A stretch of DNA of 64,000 nucleotides from positions 17,897,738 through 17,961,737 of the forward strand of contig OY992833.1 in assembly GCA_963921425.1 (NCBI GenBank), given 5' to 3'. Origin of the DNA: Dryas octopetala (taxonomy: Eukaryota; Streptophyta; Magnoliopsida; Rosales; Rosaceae). This document shows, piece after piece, positions 21,713-33,209 of this stretch; positions within the stretch are counted from its first letter, which is position 1, and every line of letters starts with the position of its first letter. The translations under genes and the position numbers were made by a program. The notes under the pieces were generated by a model that saw nothing but the letters and a program-made list of their open reading frames with translations, searched no databases and had not been told where the DNA came from.

Positions 21713-21768
21713 TTAGGTTTTAACTCTGAGATTTTGGACTCCAAAATCTCAGAGTTAAAACCTAATAT
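21713..21768. repeat. Short hairpin, copy 2 (TTAGGTTTTAACTC palindrome)
   Basis: Arms GTTAGGTTTTAACTCTGAGA and, reversed, ATTAGGTTTTAACTCTGAGA pair almost perfectly around ATTTTGGACTCCAAAAT. It is the same hairpin as at 1505-1568, about 20 kb away. Confidence 0.75.
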
Positions 21769-22149
21769 AAAGCCAACAAACCAGAGCTTGAGAAGAAGTA
21801 AAAATGCACTGTCGAACACTTGAAAATGACTGAAGGGCTCGACACCTGGTATGTGTAAAAAATTTGAAACGAATGGATCAATATTATGTAATATGGAATG
21901 GTTACAATATTAGTGGACTTTAGTTAGAATTTTAAAAGTCATAAGGCTTTATTCAGTATATTGTTAAATTAAATGACCTAAATGGAAGTTTCCCAAATTT
22001 TTATGAATAGAATTTTTTTTCTATTGGTGTTGATCTTGTATTTATATTCAAAATGGCGTTGTTTTAGGTCTTAGCATAATACCAGATCAACACCAAAAAG
22101 TTCATTAGAGAATCTGAATCTAAATTTTTCATTTTAGATAACTCTAAGA
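21769..22149. other. Intergenic, no gene seen
   Basis: AT-rich. GTGTTGATCT near 22027 and its complement AGATCAACAC near 22083 form a small stem. Nothing else recognised. Confidence 0.4.
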
Positions 22150-22417
22150 GTTTATTTGGCAGTGCTTTTAGAAGGCTTAAAAGCGCTTTTGATTATGTTT
22201 GGCAAAAAAAATAATTAACGTTTTTGGATTCTAAAAACACTTAGAAGCGCTTCCGGGTGAAGCATCTATCCTTATGAAGCACTTCCAAGTATATCAACAA
22301 AAAGCACTTGAAATTTTTAAAAAAAATCTATGAATTTCTAAAAAAAGTGCTTCTAGTAGAAATGTTTTTACTCAATAGCAAAAACGCTTTCTACAAAAAC
22401 ACTCTCAAACAAGCCCC
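22150..22417. mobile_element. hAT-like MITE
   Basis: Left end GTTTATTTGGCAGTGCTTTTAG; right end reversed GGGGCTTGTTTGAGAGTGTTTTTGTAG in the same register. Interior is rich in AAGCGCTT and GAAGCACTT, with matching complements. About 268 bp, non-coding. Confidence 0.65.
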
Positions 22418-23041
22418 AAAACTTGAGTTCTTTTTACATTGTCTAAAGTTTAAATGTAAACTTTGTTTGTTCGGACAAATAGGCCTAGTCAATAGCCAGC
22501 CCATTAATTCGAGCATAGGATAAGCCATGGGTCAGGCCTGAGCTTCTATCTTTTTGTTTGGAGTCGACCCAACCCATTCTAGATCATATAGAAACCAATA
22601 CATGAATGACAAGTTGACCAAAAAAAAATTGGCAGTAAAAAAAAAAAGTCAAAAGTCAAAACTTTCTTTTATTAAGAAAATAAATTATAGAATTGGGAAC
22701 TTGGGATTTAGATTACATTAAAAATGGTTACTGATCACTATTGGATTTACTAGGGACAATTGGACAAAACCAATAGGTTGCTAATAAATTAATACATTAT
22801 TATAATATAATTGTCACACATAGTGACACACCCCCTTCATTTTTGTCATATTATCTCTAAATTGTCAAAAGTTGGTGGGTCGTATTGATCACATTTAATG
22901 TTTACAAGGCAATTGCACATGGATTGGGGGGCCAGCACAGTTGATTGAGAAATAGTGCTTCCGTAGGCCATAAATAAAAACTAATATTAAAAAAAAGGAA
23001 TCTTACAAAAAGATTTCAATCAATGTATTATCGCAAGGAAA
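22418..23041. other. Intergenic, no gene seen
   Basis: AT-rich. A GGCCAGCACAGTTGATTGAG string near 22930 resembles a SINE A box, but no B box follows. Confidence 0.4.
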
Positions 23042-23205
23042 ATACTTAAGTACTCATTCATAAATAAGTATCAAATTTATCTTTACAATCAATCACATAA
23101 TTCTATGATGGAGCCCACCACATTTTTTGTCATGGTGGACCCATTATGAGTTCATGTTATTGGTTGTGAGGACAAACTTGTACTTATTTCTGAGTGACCA
23201 AGCAC
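23042..23205. mobile_element. Small MITE (TACTCATTNNTNANTAAGTA family), copy 1
   Basis: Left end ATACTTAAGTACTCATTCATAAATAAGTATCAAATTT, broken as TACTTAAGTACTCATTC and AAATAAGTATCAAATTT; right end reversed GTGCTTGGTCACTCAG and AAATAAGTACAAGTTT. Central arms contain GGAGCCCACCA and TGGTGGACCCA. A relative of similar length is at 30850-30998. Confidence 0.65.
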
Positions 23206-23794
23206 TACCTTATCGCAAATTATTCTTTGTACCCAAAAAATGTTATCGCAGTTAAGTATATGTTATCAACTATTGTATAATGCTCTCTCTTTATATGTAT
23301 TCTAAAGTTTGCATGTGGGTGTGGCTTGTATGTGGAGTTAATTACAAGATGGATTTGGGAAATGGGACTCATTGACTAAAGCCCAATGGCCCAATGAAAT
23401 GAAATACTTTGGGAACCGTGAAACACTAGTAATTGCTTCTGATTTTTTGTCGAAATGATAATAACGGTATGTATTTTGAGTTTCTTCCATTGAAGCTACA
23501 AATAAACTACCACTTTGTTTTCTTATCTTTTTTTTTTTTTTTGGGGAGAAAGACGACGAGAATTCAACTCTTATAGTTAGTGTAAGAAAATAATCAAATA
23601 AGTATATGTTATACTGTTTGAGTTATATAAAAGCCCCCATTTTCTTTTTTTTCTTTTTTTTGGGTTACATTGAAACAGATGAAATCTTTACCTACACTAA
23701 CTGAACTTATTTTCTCACTCTTTCTCATTATTTGGGTTGATCCAATTTTCGTTTTCAAATATGGCAAGAAAGATGAACAAGGGAGGGCTATAAC
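23206..23794. other. Intergenic with SINE-like remnant
   Basis: A T-run (about 23528-23542) followed by GGGGAGAAAGACGACGAGAATTCAACTC-like sequence resembles the complement of a degraded SINE tail and B box. No gene seen. Confidence 0.4.
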
Positions 23795-24162
23795 CAAGGG
23801 TTTAAATTTCGAAAATTTTACCGAAATTTTCGATTTGAGGGGTCGAAATCGAAACCTAGTTTTGTTAAATTTTCGGGATAATTTCGGCGAAATTTTCGCC
23901 AATGATCTGGTTTTGGACTTTTGGGTTTTTGGAGAGGAGGCTGGGTTTTTGGAGAGAAAAAGATGGTTTTGGGAGAAAAATGGGGCGGTGGCAGGGGGGA
24001 GATCGAGGGAGAAGAGGAGGGGGCGGCGGCAGGGGAAGATCGAGGGAGAAAGAGGAGGGGCGGCGGAAGGGGGCGGCCGGGGGGCGCGGCAGGGTGGGCG
24101 ACAGTGGAGGCGTGGCAGGGGGGAGAAAGTGGTGAGGGTGAGGGTGGGTTGGTGATGGATTG

Positions 24163-24207
<45 letters not shown>

Positions 24208-25084
24208 AAAACAGTGGAGGCTTGCTGGAGACTAGGGGGAAAAGAAAGGAAAGGGAAGAAGGAAAGAAAAAGAAGAAAAAAAAAAAAAAAAAAAAAGAAG
24301 GAAAGAAAAAAAAAAAAAAAAAAAAAGTAAAAAAGAGAAAAAAAATTAAAAGGTTTAGAGTTAATTGGGGTTTGAGGCCTTTGGGCAATTGTAAAGAAAA
24401 AAAAATTGTTTGGGTTTTCATTTGGCTTTTTTGGAGTTTCGTTTAGTTGTTTTTAAACCCTAAATTTGTAAACTCTAATATATTTCTATATAAAAAATAA
24501 TTTAAAATACTCTAAATAACCTAAACCCTAATATCATATACCATATCCTAGTTTGAGGTTTTTGGGCAATTGAAAAAAAAAATGATTTGAGATTTCGTTT
24601 GGCCGTTTTGGGGTTTCGTTTAATTGTTTTTAAGCCCTAAACCAAGAAACTCTAATACATTTTTATATAAAAAATAATTAAAAATATTCTAAAGGGCCTA
24701 AACCCTAATATCCTGTACGATATCTTAAATAATATAGAGTATAGATTATAAAGTATATAGAATTTAGTGTATATATTATAGAGTATAAAGAATATATTAA
24801 TTTTATTTATTCATTATACTAATTTTATTTCACAGTATTTACCTTTAGCGCGCATTATATTCATCTTATATCACATGAAACTTACTATATAATTTGGTTT
24901 CTTCAATGTTTTTTATCAATGTAGTAGATAATATGTTAAATAAATATATAGTAAAGTTTCATTCAAAATTTCCATATTTTTATAGTAATTTTCATCGTTT
25001 CCGTTTAATTTCTGTCGAAATTTAAAAATCTTCGAAATTTCCTCGAACCCGAAATTTTCTCGAAACCCGAAATTTTATTCCTTG
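23795..25084. mobile_element. Non-autonomous TIR element (AAATTTCG family), copy 2, inverted
   Basis: Ends CAAGGGTTTAAATTTCG and, reversed from the right, CAAGGAATAAAATTTCGG. The order of parts is the reverse of 13466-14833: the AAATTTCG arm, a G-rich interior (23985-24130), a (GA)n microsatellite (24165-24204), long A-tracts (24270-24330), then the far arm with AGTAGATAATATGTTAAATAAA, whose complement is also in copy 1 near 13600. The 270-codon minus frame across it is low complexity, not a gene. Confidence 0.7.
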
Positions 25085-25189
25085 ACTATAACAAAAACCA
25101 TAGAAATTTAAAAGAAAAAGACTGTTTTATCTATAGTGTATAACAATTATTAAGAGCACATATATTGGATGTAGAATGCATATTTTATA

Positions 25190-25695
25190 GAGCAAATTAC
25201 AACTTACACCTCTAAGGTTTGGAGGGTTTCACAACTTGCACCTTATTGTTTTAATTTTTTCAATTTAGTACTTAATGTTTTGATTTACTCACAATTGACT
25301 ATTGTCATTTGTCTGACTGTCTAATCAGACATTAATTTATGACGTAGCAGTTGCAGGTCCTACATTTTGTTGACTTGTAAGGTCGAATAACCTCCCAGAC
25401 TGCCTCATAAGAAGTGTTTTAGTAGTTTGATATGAATTTTTGGTTTTGAACGACCTCTCAAAATTTATATCAAACTTGATGTACTGAAAATACCTATTAG
25501 GCCTTATAGGTTGACAAAAATATGGGATCCGCAACTGTCATGTCATCAATTGATGTATAATTAGACAGTAAAAATTATGACAGTAGTCAATTGTAAATAA
25601 ATCAAAATATTAAGTATTAAATTGAAAAAATTAAAACTATATAGTGCAAGTTGTGAAACACTCCAAATCTTATAAATGTAAATTATAAATTACTC
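25190..25695. mobile_element. Mutator-like MITE with 9-bp target duplication
   Basis: Perfect 9-bp direct repeats TATTTTATA flank the element (25181-25189 and 25696-25704). Termini are inverted: GAGCAAATTACAACTTACAC left and, reversed, GAGTAATTTATAATTTACAT right. Arms extend over 150 bp (GCACCTTATTGTTTTAATTT opposite AATTAAAACTATATAGTGC). A 9-bp duplication with long TIRs is the Mutator-like signature. No transposase. Confidence 0.9.
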
Positions 25696-25704
25696 TATTT
25701 TATA

Positions 25705-26302
25705 TGTCTATCGACTGTATTCCCTTCTTTTCTGGTTTGAAAATGGAAAAGAGATAAAGGAAGGGACTTGGGAAAGCCCCACAAGACAAAAGTCCCTGTC
25801 TTAACATGAGCCACATGAACATGAGCATTTCACCTTCCATTACTTGCTATACAGGGCTGCTGCAGCTCCAAGCAAACAGTGGGATATTCGTATCCATTAT
25901 TGGATGCTATCATTTCTTTATTTCTTTTGGTTTCTTATTTATCTCTTCTTCTTCTTTGTCATTATTGTATGAGTTTATGGGGGTGGCATGTGGGATCCTT
26001 AACATGAAACAAGTTAACACTTTGAGTTGAAGTTTCTTTTGCATTTAATGTTTCTTTGGTTCATCTCCCTTGTTATAAGTGGCCTGCTTTTTTTTTTTTC
26101 TTAATTAATATATAATGTCTACACATCCCTATATGTGGCTTTGTCACATATAGTTCATATCAATCATATCATGGGGACAATGAAGTATCTATATATGTGC
26201 CACTAATCAAAATTCATAGAAAAATCTATATATGGTATGTGTGTAGTAATTATTACAATTTTCCACGCCTGCAAGCATTAAGTAGCCACATTTGTGTAGA
26301 TT
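25705..26302. other. Intergenic, no gene seen
   Basis: Contains a less repetitive stretch (25790-26060) with GGGCTGCTGCAGCTCCAAGC and a pyrimidine-rich run, but no frame with a recognisable protein. Confidence 0.4.
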
Positions 26303-26356
26303 AAGGTGAATTAATTTGTTAGTGGCCAAAAAAAAAAAAGGTGAATTAATTTGTTA
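26303..26356 (+). mobile_element. Micro-insertion: GTGGCC plus poly(A) in 19-bp perfect direct repeats
   Basis: AAGGTGAATTAATTTGTTA occurs at 26303-26321 and again, identical, at 26338-26356. The 16-bp insert between them is GTGGCC followed by ten A. Confidence 0.85.
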
Positions 26357-26405
26357 AATATAAAATTATTTTGTTAACTTATATTGTGAATTAATTTTGT
26401 AAAAT

Positions 26406-26790
26406 AATTTCATTTTGTTCACCAGACTATTATACTTGTATCAGTTTGATTTTCAAACTTCTAATTTGAAAAATTAATGACTCTAATTTTTTAATTTTAC
26501 CAATTAAAATTATTCAGTCAATTTACACATTTTTCATCTAAATTTTTGTTTGCATAGCATCATGTGTCAATCACTTGTGATCTTTTTTTAAGGCAAAATG
26601 GTATCTTCCATTTAAATTTTACCTTTTTTCCCTCTTTCATTTCCCGCTAAATTTAGATGAAAAATGTATAAATTGACGGAATAATCTCAATTAGTAAAAT
26701 TAAAAATGTCAGAGTCTTTAATTTTTTAAATTAAAAATTTAGAAACCAAATTGATACAAATATAATAATATGAAAAACAAAATAACATTA
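26406..26790. mobile_element. Inverted-repeat MITE (TTTGTATCARTTTG family), copy 1
   Basis: The left arm (TTTCATTTTGTTCACC, TACTTGTATCAGTTTGATTTTC) and reversed right arm (TGTTATTTTGTTTTTC, TATTTGTATCAATTTGGTTTC) match over about 130 bp; TTTTTAATTTTACCAATTAA faces TTAGTAAAATTAAAAAT. A related element at 30039-30382 is nested in the palindrome there. Confidence 0.75.
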
Positions 26791-26983
26791 ATCTCTTTAT
26801 ATCGAGATGGAAAACATTGACATTACAATATAAAATTATTTAGATCTTTTAAGTTATTATTAATTAATTTTGAGTAAAATATTCTAACTTCAATACAAAA
26901 TTGACTTCTTTTTCTTTCTCTTTTTGTCACTACGAGAGATAACACAACATTAGCCATTGGCAGAGCCACATAGGCACATACTC

Positions 26984-27095
26984 GGGGGGGGGGGGGGGTG
27001 GCAATTGACCTTAATCGGTGTTTTTTGTATGCCATTATCGGGGGGGGGGGGGGGTGGCAATTGACCTTAATCGGTGTTTTTTGTATGCCATTATA
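26984..27095. repeat. 56-bp tandem duplication with two 15-G runs
   Basis: Each unit starts with 15 G (26984-26998 and 27040-27054) followed by TGGCAATTGACCTTAATCGG and TGTTTTTTGTATGCCATTAT. The two units appear identical. Runs this long are unstable and error-prone in sequencing. Confidence 0.85.
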
Positions 27096-29049
27096 TTTGA
27101 GTTTAGATGCAGCTCTGTCTCTTTCTTTCTTGAAATTTTTTTAAGAGATAAAGAGGCATCTTGTTCTTGCAAAGGCAAATTCTTGACTTTTTTCACACGA
27201 GATTTGTTAAGCTTGTTTGAAAACTCATAATGTAATATTTCATCGCTCTCTCACATTCTGCATTAAAAAATTCTTCAAATATTAAGATCTTTATACATAA
27301 GATAAACAAATAATAATGTAACGGAAGATCCTAGAGAAATTTTCTCTAAAAGACCTTAAAACTCAAGGGAAATAGAAAAATGGAAAACTTAATTCTGATA
27401 GTTGTATTTCAAAATAATGATAATCTGATGCTAATCCAGGTTACAAAAGGGCCTAAAAGTAGATATACTCATATGCAGGTTGAAGATGAATTAAAGCTAG
27501 GAATAGTCATAAATTACAGATGCATTAATGACAATGTAGAGAGATGCTCCACTGGGGCATTGTCCCATACAAGATTTATCCTGACAATGTATGATTAAAG
27601 GCATGAACCTATTGTGCTACATCAAGTAGCGTGAGGATTCTTTCAAGTCTAAAAAGATCTATTTGACTTGTATTCAAGATTAACGTAGATGAGATGGATG
27701 AGATGCACAAGTTCATTAGCATTGCTTCTGGCAAAAACCCAACTGGCATGACTGTTACTATAAAGTATAAAATGTCATTCCATTTGGTTGTAGCCTTTCT
27801 AGAGATGCGACGTCCCTAGAGAGATGCTACGACCTTTGTTTAATTGGCCTCTCTGATCTCTCACTCATTCTCTCCTGTTGAAACCCTCTCTTGTAGTGTT
27901 GGTGGATTCTCAAGCTGCAACATGTCCCATTTAAATTCACAACCCATCTCAAATTCCAAATTAGATGGCCCTATGCTGCTCAATTCTAGGACATATCAAC
28001 CCATATCTGCACTTAATTAGCAAAATATATATTGAACATTATGAAAATAAAAAAATGGTCTTAATTAGGTTCAAAAGATGACAGTTTATCCAAGCTAATT
28101 AAATTTTTATAGACTAAACTCTTAAAATCTCTTTCGATCGATACTATATCGGTGCCTAACTTATTAGATCTTAATGTTGAAACATTTTCTTCTTGTTGTG
28201 GAAGATCTTTATCATGATTAATTGAGTTGGTTTGTGGAATTTTTTGTCACAAAATCAAACATCTTTTTGAATACATTGGTTTTAGCACAAAATCATGGGA
28301 CATCAACATTCTACAAGTCAAAGCTACGCCCAATATTCCACTACAAGTCTACAACTCTGCAAGCCTGCTTGGCGACACCAGACCATTTACTTCAACTTGT
28401 CCCACATGTCCACCCCCATGGTTTTTCTTGGGTTCAAACCCCAATCAACTACCTTCTACACCCTCCAATCTGCTGACGTGTCCAACCCCCATTGGCCAAC
28501 ATGTTAGGAACATGAGGGACCATGGGACCCTATTGTGAGGACATGTCAATTAGACATTGGCCCTACTACTAGCAAAGACCAACATGCTTTGCCCTGCAGG
28601 CTGTTCTTTACCCACACTCTACTACTACTACAACAACTACTGTAGACATTGAAAACTTTTCCCTCTAAACTTGTCAACCATTTCTGAGAGTATATACTTC
28701 TTTTTAAAGTCACTTGAACAAGTTTCATTTAAGGAAACATTGATGCACAGTGTCTTCTTCTAGGACACTCAATTTGAAAGAGGTGTGCCTGTAAAACACA
28801 AGGATAACTAACATCTAATTATATATATATATATACCTTAATTTGGATTGTGTTAGACTTTAGACAAACTAACAAACTAGCAAAAGTTTACCTCATATAT
28901 TGAAGAATTAGCATTTTATTTCTAAATTGTCCAATAGTAGCAAAAAATAGAGATTTGCGGGATCTTTGGTTTGGTGTGTGCTCTGTAGGTCGTTAATTGG
29001 TAGATAGGCCTTAGGTTTGGTGTGTAAGCCTTAGGCCTTAAGTGAGTTT
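27096..29049. other. Intergenic, no gene recognised
   Basis: The region is less repetitive than its surroundings. Several frames of 60-100 codons around 28222-28538 and 27380-27598 lack any domain I recognise, overlap one another in different frames, and start in poor context. I see no splice pattern joining them. Confidence 0.4.
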
Positions 29050-29099
29050 TAATTGTTAGTTTTGTTTTTTTTTTTTTGCCAGGATAATTGTTAGTTTTG
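29050..29099 (-). mobile_element. Micro-insertion: poly(T)-GCCAGGA in 15-bp perfect direct repeats
   Basis: TAATTGTTAGTTTTG occurs at 29050-29064 and 29085-29099. The 20-bp insert is a T-run followed by GCCAGGA; minus strand TCCTGGC plus poly(A). Confidence 0.85.
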
Positions 29100-29882
29100 T
29101 TGAATACTTTTAATAAGGGGAATTTCCAAAACAAGAATATTAATCAAACACAACCAACTATTCATATAATGTATATGAAACTTTATATTGTCAAATGTCA
29201 AACCCCTTTTATATGTAAAAAATTTAAGTTGTCAGGATATGGGCCAATAATGTATATCAAATTAACATCATTTTTTGTCAAAAAATAATCGGAAATAAAT
29301 AGAAAATGAGGGTTGAAAGTTTCAAATTTAAACAAAACAAAAAAATGTTTTAGTTGTCACGAAATGACTGACAATATATGAAGCTAATAATAAAAACTAT
29401 AAACAAGCTTTCATTTGGAAACCCATTTTCCTATAAACAAATCACAATAAATTATGAATTACCCCTGTGAATCATCCTAATGAATCAAATCCCTGCATTA
29501 AGAATATGGTTGCACGCTGCATTTTTAATACAACAATGAGTAATGAGTTCATAGAAGTAAGCCCTGAAATACTTTGGCACAGCTCACAGCCTCCCAGTTC
29601 CTGAAATATTATATATTGGCAGATTGGGCTGAAATCTGAATATATAACAGCAGTTTTTTGGCTTCGATTAATCAACAGCACATGGGAGGAATTTAAAAAC
29701 AATTGTTGCCAGTGAGAACTGGCAGACGATGTTGACATTTGAGAGATGATCTAATTGGCAAATATTATTTTTTAGTGCGACTGTTAATTGTTTTTCTTTT
29801 TTATATATTAATAATACATTATTCTACCTGAACCATGTTCTTGCTCAGAAGTACACATATCATCAATCAATGACATCTCTTA
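29100..29882. other. Intergenic, no gene recognised
   Basis: Contains an 88-codon minus-strand frame (29472-29738) of normal composition but without a domain I recognise. It is not supported enough to call. Confidence 0.4.
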
Positions 29883-29943
29883 AATAATGTGCAGGTGGAT
29901 GATCATTATGAGGCTGTTTGATTATAAAAGAGAGAAAAATTGG

Positions 29944-29985
29944 TGAGGTTGTTTTTTTTTTGGGGTCAGAATAATGAGGTTGTTT
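29944..29985 (-). mobile_element. Micro-insertion inside palindrome arm
   Basis: TGAGGTTGTTT (29944-29954, 29975-29985) flanks a 20-bp insert of T7 plus GGGGTCAGAATAA. The opposite arm (about 30705-30750) carries the same insertion. Confidence 0.6.
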
Positions 29986-30038
29986 GATTGAGTCAAAAAG
30001 ATAACAAAAAGGTTGAAACTTTGAGGGAAAAATTAAAG

Positions 30039-30382
30039 GGATAAGTGTTTACTTTGTATCAGTTTATTTTTTAAGTTTTTAATTTAAAAAATTAATGTCC
30101 TTAACTTTTTTAATTTTACTAATTAAAGTAATTTTGTCAATTTAATCGATAAATTGATACAAGTGAAAGGTACGTAACTATTATTTTTTCCTCAATAAAA
30201 ACTCTTACGGATGAGTACTTGACTTTGTGTAAACCAAACTTTGGATGAAAAACGAGCAAATTCACAAAATTATCTCAATTGACGAAATTAAAAAAGTTAA
30301 ATATTTTAATTTTTCAAATTAAAAATCTGAGAAATAAATTGATACAAATGCAATAATTTAGAGAACAAAATGACAATTATCC
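30039..30382. mobile_element. Nested inverted-repeat MITE (TTTGTATCARTTTG family), copy 2
   Basis: Ends GGATAAGTGTTTACTTTG and, reversed, GGATAATTGTCATTTTG. Interior arms TTTGTATCAGTTTATTTTTTAAG and CTGAGAAATAAATTGATACAAA face each other. It interrupts the left palindrome arm; the intact right arm gives the pre-insertion sequence (GGGAAAAATAAATAGG when reversed). Confidence 0.75.
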
Positions 30383-30849
30383 AAAAAATAAATAGAACTT
30401 AATTGATTATTTATTTCAATCATTTGTCTTCCAAGATTTTCCTCTCAAGTTTGTACTTATTTTTGAGTATGCAACACTGTCTTTATAATATTATAATAGT
30501 ATTATTCGTTACATAAAAATAGTAATATATTATGTAAAAAGTTACATATAATATTACTTTTTATCTAAAAACGTGTAATTTTTGGATTTCACTTGAGAGA
30601 AAAATCTTGGAAGACAAATGACTGAAATAATAAATCAATTAAGTCCTATTTATTTTTCCCTTCAAAGTTTCAGCCTTTTTATTATCTTTTTGACTCAATC
30701 AAACAACCTCATTATTCTGACCCAAAAAAAAAAAAAACAACCTCACCAATTTTTCTCTCTTTTATAATCAAACAGCCTCATAATGATCATCCACCTGCAC
30801 ATTCTTTATTTATTTGTTGGGTATGTACATATTATTTAAGAGATGTCAG

Positions 30850-30998
30850 GGGTACTTAAAAATGAGTACAAGTTTATTCTCATAATTAATTACATGAGCT
30901 TATAATGGGGTCTACTATTAGAGAGAAGATGGTGAGCCCCATTATGAACTCATGTGATTAATTATAGGAATAAATTTGGTACTCATTTTTGAGTATCC
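30850..30998. mobile_element. Small MITE (GTACTCATTTTTGAGT family), copy 2
   Basis: Ends GGTACTTAAAAATGAGTAC and, reversed, GGATACTCAAAAATGAGTAC. Interior arms include ATGAGCTTATAATGGGGTCT opposite AGCCCCATTATGAACTCAT. Related to 23042-23205; a half copy (TTTGTACTTATTTTTGAGTA) is at about 30450. Confidence 0.7.
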
Positions 30999-32211
30999 GA
31001 GTATTTTCCATATTGTAATGTGCTCTCAGCATTTCATACAACAAATATATAGGATTGATACAAGTGAATCAAACTTGTAAAGAAAACTAAATAAACAAAT
31101 GCATAAGTATAAATCTATTTAGTAGAACATTTTCATATATATATATATATATATATATAGCATTTTCCTTAAAAAGAAAGGAAATTAAAGGAGGGATCTC
31201 TCTTGTTCCAGTTCAACTGAGAAGGGTGTGGAGTGTGGACCAAGGTTTTGGGTGCAATCATTTACTATTAAATAACGTATGGAATATGGATATTCTGATT
31301 TCTGGCCCAAAAAAAAGAAGGAAAAAAGGTATGGTTACCTTTCACGTATTGAATCTATTGATATTTGATACACAGCTCACATGATTGCGAAGGCTAGGCA
31401 TGTTCCTGAAATTCCATAATCATTCTCCCACAAAGCCACAAGAGTCCTTAAAAATGAATTCCTTGTATTATTTAGGTAACTTTTTAACACAGAATTCTGG
31501 TTTGTTAGAAGAAGAGGAATGCCAGCTACATTTCTACTTTCTCTTTTGACATTTTTTTTTATTATTTGTATTTTATAGTTTAATTTCATAATCATAACTG
31601 TTCATAATTTAAATTACTCTTTAAAAAGATTATTTTTATAAAAAAAATCAACCAAATAAAAAATTAGTTAATAAAATAATTAGGAAAAATTTAGCAAAAA
31701 GATTTCAACTATACTTCTATTTTCAGTTAAAAACTCGCTTTTATTTGGTACGATAATATTAATAGAATTGATTTTTTTTCATACAATAATAGAAACGAAT
31801 ATTAATATAATTGATTTTTTTCATACGAAAATAGAAACGATTTCATTCATTATTTGTTGCTTATTATGCTATCTTTTTTGTCCATTTCTGCAAGAAAAAA
31901 CAACCTATCTTAGAATTAAATAAATTCTTATAATTTTTTGATAATATTATTCAATTTTTTATATAAATAAAAAACATCAAGAGAGAAAACATATGAGAAA
32001 AACAACAGACAAGTAAAATTATATACAAATATTTTTAGAACAACGATCAATAATAATATATCAAATGATTTAATAGAGTTAATATTTTCTACTATCTTAT
32101 CTCATCCGAGTGTACTACTTCCTCAAATAAATAGTGCAAAATATAGTCACTAGAAATAGTACAAAATGGTAATTGATTGTTATTTTTTTTGGTACATTGT
32201 TTTTTATTAAT
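30999..32211. other. Intergenic, no gene seen
   Basis: AT-rich; (TA)n tract near 31134-31158; GAATTGATTTTTTTCATAC-like strings repeated near 31757 and 31807. No gene recognised. Confidence 0.5.
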
Positions 32212-32773
32212 GAGAGAAAATTACAGATTTAGTTTAGTTATTTTATACTTACTTCAATTTTGGTCCACAATTTTTTTTAAGTTCTGTTTTGGTCCACTAA
32301 TTATTGTACTTGTTCAATAAAGGTCCAGATTTGTTTTCTCAAATTTGACATTTCTTTTACCCTATCAAATCTCACCCAAATTCAGCAAACATATACTTGT
32401 TTTAAAAGTATGCATTTTTTCTTTACAACCATATAAAAATCATTCAAATTGGAGTTCTAAAACTCAAGATAATTGACCCCAAAGTAGGGTACCCGAAACT
32501 GTCAATTTTTCAAACTTTACCCAATCTTAATTCTCTTAAATTATAATACTCAAAATTTATTTTTATGACTAAGAAATGATGAAATATAACTTATATTTCA
32601 ATTATTATACTTCATTATAATTGAAGAAAACAATATCCAAAGAATTTAAAGTCACAAATCTGAATCTTTATTGAACAAATGAAACAATTAATGAATCAAA
32701 ATAGAACTTAAAAAAATCGTAGACTAAAATTAAAATAAGTATAAAATAAGTATACAAAATCTGTAATTTTCTC
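32212..32773. mobile_element. Inverted-repeat MITE with 8-bp direct repeats
   Basis: Ends GAGAGAAAATTACAGATTT and, reversed, GAGAAAATTACAGATTTTG. Arms include TTTTATACTTACTTCAATTTTGGTC and GGTCCACTAATTATTG-like blocks with matching complements on the right. Flanked by TTATTAAT at 32204-32211 and 32774-32781. Confidence 0.8.
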
Positions 32774-32783
32774 TTATTAATAA

Positions 32784-33209
32784 GGGTTTATTTTATATTT
32801 AGTACCTAAACTTTGACCCTTGTCTTAATGTGGTACCTAAACTTTTATTTGTCCCAATTGAGTACCTAAACTTTTATTTTGTGTCTAATAGGTACCAAAA
32901 TGAATTTTTGTTAAAATTGTCAATAAAAATTAGGGGCAATATAGTCAAAGTATATTTTAATTATTTTCTTTATATGTTTAAAATTATTAAAAAAAACACA
33001 CAACAAACAAAAAAAATTAAAATTAAAAAATAAATTTTTTGAAATGACTATATTGCCCCTAACTTTTGTTGATAATTTTAACAGAAATCCATTTTGGTAC
33101 CTATTGGACACAAAATAAAAGTTTAGGTACTCAATTGAGACAAATAAAAGTTTAGATACCACATTAAGACAATGATCAAAATTCAGGTACTAAATATGAA
33201 AAAAACCCC
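32784..33209. mobile_element. Mutator-like MITE with 9-bp target duplication
   Basis: Perfect 9-bp direct repeats TATTAATAA at 32775-32783 and 33210-33218. The arms are long inverted repeats (TATTTAGTACCTAAACTTTG left; TATTTAGTACCTGAATTTTG reversed right) of about 180 bp. It includes TAGGGGCAATATAGTCA and its complement at the centre. It inserted precisely at the right boundary of the previous element, so its target duplication overlaps that element's flank. Confidence 0.92.

Larger units (their letters stand above)
29883..30806. mobile_element. Large palindromic element with a nested MITE
   Basis: The left arm begins TAAATAATGTGCAGGTGGAT and the right arm, reversed, TAAAGAATGTGCAGGTGGAT. 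The arms match through GAGGCTGTTTGATTATAAAA, the T-run/GGGGTCAGAATAA region, TTGAGTCAAAAAGATAA, and on to CTTAATTGATT and ATTTGTCTTCCAAG. The left arm is interrupted at 30039-30382 by a MITE that the right arm lacks. Total arm length without the nested element is about 220 bp, loop about 140 bp. No ORF. Confidence 0.85.

Noticed and set aside
23609..24421. 270-codon minus-strand open frame
   Set aside because: It runs through the poly(T), (CT)n and C-rich interior of a TIR element; the translation is Phe, Ser/Leu and Pro repeats without a domain.
29472..29738. 88-codon minus-strand frame with ordinary composition
   Set aside because: No recognisable domain, no splice partners and no support beyond length; 80-90 codon frames arise by chance here.
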